11,796 nucleotides of DNA, taken from positions 1 to 11,796 of the forward strand of contig JAEWMK010000249.1 of the NCBI GenBank assembly GCA_023457235.1, read 5' to 3'. Of the stretch, positions 7,668 through 11,796 are shown piece by piece. Within the stretch, counting starts at the first letter, position 1, and each line of letters begins with the position of its first letter. A program made the position numbers and the translations under genes. The DNA is from Bacillota bacterium (GTDB lineage: Bacteria; Bacillota; Bacilli; Bacillales; Bacillaceae_J). Below the pieces are notes generated by a model. That model saw only the letters and a program-made list of their open reading frames with translations. It did no database searches and had not been told where the DNA came from.

Positions 7668-7688
7668 ATTGCTTATTAGATAAGCAAT
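7668..7688. repeat. Perfect 9-bp palindrome in the intergenic stretch 7535-7817
   Basis: ATTGCTTAT (7668-7676) and ATAAGCAAT (7680-7688) are exact inverted copies around TAG. There is no T-run on either side, so it looks more like an operator-type site than a terminator. A looser inverted repeat (TTTTTCAC 7608-7615, GTGAAAAA 7644-7651) lies nearby. I see no gene in 7535-7817. Confidence 0.45.
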
Positions 7689-7817
7689 AACTACAAAACT
7701 GCCACTGAATTTACCTAATGGAGGTTCCCCTTAAATGTAAAGAAAATGACTTTTGATTAGCGTTCTTAATTGGAGCTATGCATCCTAATATTAAATCATC
7801 AACACTTTATTCAATTA

Positions 7818-8420
7818 CTAGTTGTTTTTGGAGTCGTATAATGTTATTAAATAATGGCTATTTACTAGAGAAGCACTTATTGCTGCTAGATCAATAACCT
7901 GTGAAAAATCATCAATTATTATATTATCTAATAAACTACCGAAGTAATCTTCCGGTAATAGTTTGCGCATAGAGTGATACCATGAAATACTGTAGTTATT
8001 TAAAATTTGTAAAGTTTCATCAGCTATCTTTTTCAATATCCTATAACCATTGCCTCTCCATGATTCTGGGAGTACATCGAGTTGATCCTTTACAAATGCA
8101 TATATCCATATTGCTGCTAATACCTCTTTATTATCTTTTGCACCTACAAGTGACTCTGCAGTATATAAGGTTCCTTTATTAAGGGACTTTCCAAAATATA
8201 AAAATTCAATTGGTTTTGTTGTAACAAAACTAACTCTTTCACTAAAATCATTTTTATGTATCCAATCATATCCGTATATTCTTAATGATGAATTATCAAA
8301 TAGAAATTCGATATGTTCCAATTGTACTGGTTCAAGTAACTCGGGATAAAAGTTTTTCGCCTTATATTCCCACTGGTTCCATATATCATCCCAACCAAAA
8401 TTTAAATCAATTTTGTTCAT
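7818..8420 (-). CDS. Unrecognised 200-residue soluble protein
   Basis: I cannot assign a family. The protein is rich in Trp and acidic residues near its N-terminus (NFGWDDIWNQWEYKAKNFYP), has a central segment resembling alternating beta strands (LRIYGYDWIHKNDFSERVSF), and a helical C-terminal half. There is no signal peptide, clear membrane span or catalytic motif. I prefer ATG at 8420, preceded by GTGAGGG acting as the ribosome binding site; the alternative GTG at 8432 would put the start inside that site and add four residues. It ends at TAG 7818-7820. It is separated from both co-directional neighbours by over 280 bases, so it is probably a single-gene unit. Small acidic proteins in islands are sometimes immunity or antitoxin proteins, but that would be a guess here. 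Confidence 0.75.
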   Translation of the reverse strand: MNKIDLNFGWDDIWNQWEYKAKNFYPELLEPVQLEHIEFLFDNSSLRIYGYDWIHKNDFSERVSFVTTKPIEFLYFGKSLNKGTLYTAESLVGAKDNKEVLAAIWIYAFVKDQLDVLPESWRGNGYRILKKIADETLQILNNYSISWYHSMRKLLPEDYFGSLLDNIIIDDFSQVIDLAAISASLVNSHYLITLYDSKNN

Positions 8421-8599
8421 ATTTACCCTCACTTTAGAAATTTATATTTTTAAAGCAAAAAGGCGATGCAATTCTATTAAGAAAGTTTCCTTTAGTTAAA
8501 ATATATACTAGACTCTTGCAAAAATCTTGTCTTATCGAAAATCGTCAAATAATGGATTATTCATAGAACCTCTGTCACTTTCAAAGAAATTAAAATAGG

Positions 8600-8757
8600 T
8601 TAGTATGAAAGTTCCTCAGTTTTACATTCTGGTATGATAAATTCGCCAGATTTGATTCCCTACAACAAATCTTCTGCTTGATTGATTAGCTACATCTGGA
8701 AAATTTATCATAAATGGCACCTTTACCCTTTCACCAAAAGGATTACCATAAGATTTC
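8600..8757 (-). pseudogene. Decayed C-terminal fragment of an unrecognised protein
   Basis: On the minus strand one frame reads SYGNPFGERVKVPFMINFPD followed by VANQ (from 8757). The next frame continues NQAEDLL-stop-GIKSGEFIIPECKTEELSY and ends at TAA (8602-8600). A one-base frameshift around 8680 and one TAG at a probable former sense codon would restore a single protein end of about 50 residues. The composition looks coding, but I do not recognise the family, and the reconstruction rests on reading by eye. It sits directly behind the gene at 8777-9367, in the same direction. Confidence 0.4.
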
Positions 8758-8784
8758 TAAATTAAACTATTCACCTTTACCCTT
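8718..8784. repeat. 13-base direct repeat CACCTTTACCCTT (8718-8730 and 8772-8784)
   Basis: The two exact copies start 54 bases apart. One covers the stop codon of the 8777-9367 gene; the other lies inside the decayed fragment. Short direct repeats of this kind often flank deletions or slippage duplications. The rest of 8433-8776 holds only the fragment and AT-rich DNA. Confidence 0.6.
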
Positions 8785-9367
8785 CAATTTCCTCCAATCC
8801 AATGGCCACATCCGAAATCATATTTTTGACATTATCAAGCTGCCCTTTATATAAACTAATAAGAGGTTTGATAATGTATTGGTGGACTTTTTCTTGGTTG
8901 TTCAAAATTTCAATCGGGAGGAAGTAGGATTTTACGATTACTCCATCAGTAAATGTAGTTGTACATAGTTTACCGTCAAACTCCTTCGGAACTTCTTGAT
9001 TGTCAACCCATCCCGCCAAATAAAGACCATTACCCTTAGTAACTCTTTCAGGAGATTCTACAACACCACATGTTACAAATGGAATTTTATTTTCTAATCC
9101 ATCATTGCTTCCATCAAAAATAATATTCACTCCGATGCCCTTTTTAGAATTCTTATTCTTAGTAAATACTCTCTGTAAGAAATATGGAAGCCAATAATCT
9201 GGATAGCGATAATGTGCTGATTTTCCGAACATCACACTACTATCACCAACCGCCAAAAACCCTTCATTTTCCATCATGTCATTAATCACAATCATTAATT
9301 TGCTGGTTTCCTGACAGACTGTTTTCATCATGTCGTAGATTTGTTTTATTTCATTTCCGGTTGCCAC
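8777..9367 (-). CDS. Unrecognised 196-residue protein, partner gene of the PD-(D/E)XK nuclease
   Basis: I do not recognise the family. The N-terminus is helical (EIKQIYDMMKTVCQETSKLMI), the centre is beta-rich with GKSAHYRYPDYWLPYFLQRVF (residues about 48-68), VNIIFDGSND and FVTCGVVESPERV, and the C-terminus is a helix (IIKPLISLYKGQLDNVKNMI). No signal peptide or membrane segment is present. The start is GTG at 9367, with GGGGGA about 7 bases upstream inside the end of the preceding gene; only 3 bases separate that gene's stop from this start, so the two are translationally coupled. That coupling implies a shared function with the nuclease-like protein. A diverged remnant of the same C-terminus stands at 3350-3469, so the family has been present twice in this region. 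Confidence 0.8.
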   Translation of the reverse strand: MATGNEIKQIYDMMKTVCQETSKLMIVINDMMENEGFLAVGDSSVMFGKSAHYRYPDYWLPYFLQRVFTKNKNSKKGIGVNIIFDGSNDGLENKIPFVTCGVVESPERVTKGNGLYLAGWVDNQEVPKEFDGKLCTTTFTDGVIVKSYFLPIEILNNQEKVHQYIIKPLISLYKGQLDNVKNMISDVAIGLEEIEG

Positions 9368-9370
9368 CCT

Positions 9371-10236
9371 TTATTCCCCCATCCAAAAATATTTTTCAGC
9401 TTTTATTAGTTTACTAGTGTCAATTCCTGAAAATAGTGGTTGATCCACCTTCTCAGTTTCTTCCCAGAAAAAATACTTCGGTGCTAAAATTTTTCTATTT
9501 AGTTTAGTAAATCTATAAAATGGAACCAGGCCTTTCCTTTGCAGTAAAGCTTTCAAATCTAATAGCAAATAACGCATAGTAGGGGCATTTTTCCAGGTTT
9601 CCTTTGAATTCACTTCTTCAATGACATCAATGATGCTTATCCAATTAACCCAAAAGAAATTATGATAATTTTGATTAAAGTACTGTTTTTTCTCAATTAC
9701 TTTGAAAGTTTCTTCGATATCATGCCTTGGTGAAGCATAATGGGCAGTTACGAAAAAGAAATACCTGTTGCCTGCTGATCGAATATACTTGTCTCTTATA
9801 ACGGGATCATTGATATGGATTTTTCCTTCCTCTAGTTCCTGAAATAATTCGGCAAGTTGGTCACCATCTAAATGCTTTAATGGATTGCTTTCTTTATCAG
9901 TGGCGGCTTCGTCTCGTTTTACATTACTTTTTCCCGAATGATATTTTGCCTCTATTAAAATAGATATTATGGTTTGGTCTTTTTTTGTTAGTATTATTAG
10001 GACATCGGGTTCTCTGTTCAGATAGGTCGTCCTTGGCCAAAATATATAATCCGCTTCCACAATATCCTCGAGAAAATCAGGCGGTGCATTGTCCTTAAAA
10101 TCTGTTGCTTTTTCAGAAATGGAATGAGGCCATTGTTGACGTCAAGATACTTGAAGGTAGAAAATACATCTGAGGTTAGTAAATCTTCCATGTGCTCATA
10201 AGGAGAAAGCTTTCCATGAATTTCGGCAATTGTCAT
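9371..10236 (-). pseudogene. PD-(D/E)XK nuclease-like protein, split by a single-base frameshift
   Basis: Two overlapping minus-strand frames form one gene. The first gives MTIAEIHGKLSPYEHMEDLL, then LTSDVFSTFKYLDVNNGLIP and FLKK. The second resumes as ATDFKDNAPPDFLEDIVEAD. The switch falls at an A5 tract (T5 at 10109-10113 on the plus strand); restoring one A joins them into 288 residues. The nuclease core is PD at restored residues 77-78 (REPDVLII) and E96-x-K98 (LIEAKYHSGKS), the metal-binding pattern of the PD-(D/E)XK superfamily. The EDLLTSDVF N-terminus is typical of one uncharacterised group of such proteins. ATG 10236 has AGGAG 10 bases upstream. The break removes the catalytic core from the native reading frame. 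It may be a real mutation, an assembly error, or less likely a -1 ribosomal shift on AAAAAG. A restriction or defence role is inferred. Confidence 0.8.
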
Positions 10237-10269
10237 AATAAATCCACTCCTACTTTGTGATTCATAATT

Positions 10270-10298
10270 ATTAAAGAATATTCGACAAATAATGTAAA
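10270..10298 (-). promoter_or_regulatory. Sigma-A-like promoter of the nuclease/partner operon
   Basis: On the minus strand TTTACA (complement of 10293-10298) and TTTAAT (complement of 10270-10275) each match consensus at five of six positions, with an exact 17-base spacer. This places transcription start about 25 bases before the ATG at 10236, leaving a short leader with the AGGAG site (complement of 10247-10251). Confidence 0.55.
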
Positions 10299-10472
10299 AT
10301 CCCTCCACAACTAAAAAAAAGGGCTGTCCATAAATTTAGTGAAAGCTAATTTTTGGGAGCACCTTTTTTATGAAATCAATTTTATTTTTCACTTTTTTAG
10401 GGTTGTCCTTTGTCACTGTCACCCGTTAGGGTATTATAGATTTTGATGAAGAAAGACTGAGTTTCATACACA

Positions 10473-10512
10473 AATAAAAGAAAAGAACAAGGAATCGTAC
10501 TTTTCTTTTATT
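10473..10512. repeat. 13-bp inverted repeat (possible bidirectional terminator) in the gene-poor stretch 10309-10670
   Basis: AATAAAAGAAAAG (10473-10485) and CTTTTCTTTTATT (10500-10512) are perfect inverted copies with a 14-base loop. The A/T-rich arms resemble a weak bidirectional terminator between the transporter and the nuclease operon. I find no convincing gene in 10309-10670. The GGGCTGTCC near 10320 and GGTTGTCC near 10402 look like insertion-sequence termini, but no transposase is visible. Confidence 0.45.
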
Positions 10513-10639
10513 CCCCTGTTAACAAATTATAAAAATCTCTTGGATGGAGTCGTTCAATCACACCGATTTGTTTCGGGAGTATATGATTCTTCTACAGCAG
10601 GAACATTAGAACCAAAACTAGTTCTATGTCTGATGTCTC

Positions 10640-10677
10640 TTAATGATAATTAAAGTTTGATCATTTCCCATCAAACT
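10640..10677 (-). terminator. Terminator overlapping the transporter stop codon
   Basis: ATCAAACT (10670-10677) and AGTTTGAT (10654-10661) pair around an 8-base loop. On the minus strand the stem is followed by TTTAATTATCATTAAG, a T-rich tail. The stem includes the TGA stop of the transporter (10671-10673). The short stem suggests modest strength. Confidence 0.45.
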
Positions 10678-11567
10678 GATGATTTCACAAAATCATGATC
10701 TGCTTGAACTCTCGGCCTAGCGGTCCAATTAACCAGGAATATGCCTGTAAATATACAAACGCCTCCGAGTATTACGTACCAATTGATCACTTCGTCTAAC
10801 AATAACCAGCCTGTAAGAACACCGAAAAATGGTGCTAAAAATAAGAATGCGCTTGTCTTTCCTGGATCGCTTTTTTGTAAAAGGTAAAACCAGACGGCAA
10901 ATTGTACGATCGAAGCCATTAAAGCCAGCCATACTAAAATGGTAATCGATAAAGCCGTGATTTGAAACGAAGGATTTTCCAAAATAAAACTGCCAATAAA
11001 TAATATCAAACCGCCAAACAACATTTGATAAGCGGTTAAAACCCATGTATTGATTCTGGTGCCCCATTTTTTGATTAATAGTGTTCCGATCGCCCACGAA
11101 ACGGCCGAGAGAAAACCTAAAAGAGTTCCAATTTGAAAGTCTACCTGTGCACCAAGTGTAATGAATACGCCTACAAATCCTAACATAACCCCGACCCACT
11201 GTTGCAAACGATAAGTTATTTTCATGAAAAGGGTTCCGAATACAACAACTAAAAGGGGGTTCATAAAGGTTAGTATAGATGATTGCCCCGCTGTTATCGT
11301 ACGTAAACTCATGAAAATACAGCCCATGACACCAGCCGTTTGAAAGAACCCAATGATAGCTACTTTTATCCAATCTGAAGCCTCCCTTGGATGAGGAAGC
11401 CTTAAAAATTTTACAGCAATCGCCATGATGACCCCTGCTAGAAGAAATCGCAGCGCAACCAACATGATCGGTGTCACGTAAGCTAATCCAATCTTTCCAA
11501 CTGCAAAAGAAGATCCCATTAAAGCGGTCGTCAATACAACTAAAAATCCAAAAAGCCACTTGTTCAT
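10671..11567 (-). CDS. EamA/DMT-superfamily membrane transporter
   Basis: The 298-residue product belongs to the drug/metabolite transporter superfamily, a ten-helix inner-membrane family made of two EamA repeats. Such proteins export or import metabolites such as amino acids; the substrate cannot be read from sequence. Hydrophobic helices run through the whole protein: WLFGFLVVLTTALMGSSFAV is the first, with the family-typical small-residue motif and GKIGLAYVTPIMLVALRFLL following. The second repeat begins near LLGFLSAVSWAIGTLLIKKW (about residue 149), with FLFLAPFFGVLTGWLLLDE near 241-259, a conserved EamA signature (APxxxxxxxWLxLGE-like). ATG 11567 has AAGGAG 8 bases upstream. The gene is complete, looks less AT-rich than the defence genes, and is probably part of the stable chromosome flanking the island. 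Confidence 0.92.
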   Translation of the reverse strand: MNKWLFGFLVVLTTALMGSSFAVGKIGLAYVTPIMLVALRFLLAGVIMAIAVKFLRLPHPREASDWIKVAIIGFFQTAGVMGCIFMSLRTITAGQSSILTFMNPLLVVVFGTLFMKITYRLQQWVGVMLGFVGVFITLGAQVDFQIGTLLGFLSAVSWAIGTLLIKKWGTRINTWVLTAYQMLFGGLILFIGSFILENPSFQITALSITILVWLALMASIVQFAVWFYLLQKSDPGKTSAFLFLAPFFGVLTGWLLLDEVINWYVILGGVCIFTGIFLVNWTARPRVQADHDFVKSSV

Positions 11568-11690
11568 TTTGTATACTCCTTCATGACAATTCTCTTAATT
11601 TTTTTACCAAGTATATTTATTGTAATCTTTTTATAATTTGATTATTGTCGAAAAATGGAATACACACTCAACTTACATTTCCTCTTTAAC

Positions 11691-11733
11691 AAAAAAAAGC
11701 TCACAAACGTTGTTATCAACATTTGTGAGCTTT
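11691..11733 (-). terminator. Strong intrinsic terminator downstream of the tRNA gene
   Basis: AAAGCTCACAAACGTTG (11696-11712) pairs with CAACATTTGTGAGCTTT (11717-11733) apart from one mismatched or wobble position, with a TTAT loop. On the minus strand the stem runs into an uninterrupted T tract (complement of 11691-11698). It ends transcripts coming from the tRNA at the window edge before the transporter gene. Confidence 0.85.
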
Positions 11734-11767
11734 ATGAAGTCTAAAATCAATTCAGTTCTTCTAAAGA

Positions 11768-11796
11768 TACCGGTGGTCGGGGTCGAACCGACACTC
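11768..11796 (-). tRNA. tRNA gene, 3' end only (identity uncertain, possibly Leu)
   Basis: The minus strand shows a complete T arm: stem GTCGG / CCGAC around the loop TTCGACC (complement of 11776-11792). It is followed by a 7-base acceptor strand CACCGGT and discriminator A. CCA is not encoded; TC follows. The bases GAGT before the T stem resemble the end of a long variable arm, as in leucine or serine tRNAs, but the anticodon lies outside the window. The gene is transcribed away from the window edge toward the terminator at 11691-11733. Confidence 0.8.

Noticed and set aside
3350..8880. The two similar segments (3350-3469 and 8777-8885) as target-site duplications of one inserted element
   Set aside because: They are far longer and more diverged than target-site duplications and correspond to homologous gene ends, so an old paralogue relic explains them better.
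10370..10429. Plus-strand 19-codon open frame starting MKSILFFTFLGLS
   Set aside because: It looks like a hydrophobic small peptide, but it lacks a ribosome binding site and lies in poly-T-rich spacer DNA.
10729..11559. A 276-residue open frame overlapping the transporter on the same strand
   Set aside because: It is the shifted frame of the EamA transporter, with erratic composition rich in Cys, Arg and Trp and no start signal.
11768..11796. The edge RNA being the 3' end of tmRNA
   Set aside because: Acceptor bases CACCGGT do not match the alanine-like acceptor of tmRNA; an ordinary tRNA fits better.
1..11796. CRISPR array or prophage structural genes
   Set aside because: No regularly spaced repeats and no recognisable capsid, tail, terminase or integrase genes are visible on either strand.

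Overview
The window is low-GC, AT-rich DNA with strong AGGAG-type ribosome binding sites and several GTG/TTG-adjacent starts. This fits a Bacillota genome, most likely a Bacillales relative; the genus cannot be fixed from sequence alone. The content is a defence-type accessory region that ends at a chromosomal transporter gene and a tRNA.

Region 1 (1-3112, minus strand): a type I restriction-modification locus. hsdS (cut by the window start) overlaps hsdM, and a 72-residue PC4/YdbC-type single-stranded-DNA-binding protein lies upstream in the same direction. No hsdR is visible; it may lie beyond base 1.

Region 2 (3113-3545): a junction. It holds a minus-strand terminator, a decayed 3' end of a gene related to the intact gene at 8777-9367, a palindrome with a repeated half-site, and the start region of the next operon.

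Region 3 (3546-6939, plus strand): the most interesting cassette. A RecQ-family helicase with a zinc module carries a C-terminal phosphoribosyltransferase (PRTase) domain in place of HRDC. Thirteen bases later comes a DprA/Smf-like protein without a recognisable winged helix, followed by a hairpin terminator. The PRTase + DprA pairing recalls the ShosTA defence/toxin-antitoxin system. Helicase + PRTase + DprA also mirrors the competence set ComFA/ComFC/DprA. A role in phage or plasmid defence, or in handling incoming DNA, is inferred.

Region 4 (7034-8760, minus strand): two unrecognised genes (a possible helix-turn-helix protein and a 200-residue acidic protein), plus a decayed gene fragment beside a 13-base direct repeat.

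Region 5 (8777-10298, minus strand): a compact two-gene operon with a good sigma-A-like promoter. Its first gene encodes a PD-(D/E)XK nuclease-like protein broken by a one-base frameshift at an A5 tract; its second encodes an unrecognised 196-residue partner. The partner's C-terminus is the sequence duplicated as the relic in region 2.

Region 6 (10309-11796): a gene-poor stretch with hairpins, an EamA/DMT-family transporter that looks like ordinary chromosome, a strong terminator, and the 3' end of a tRNA gene running off the window. The order restriction system - helicase/PRTase/DprA - decayed genes - nuclease pair - tRNA suggests a defence island beside a tRNA that has gained and lost modules repeatedly.
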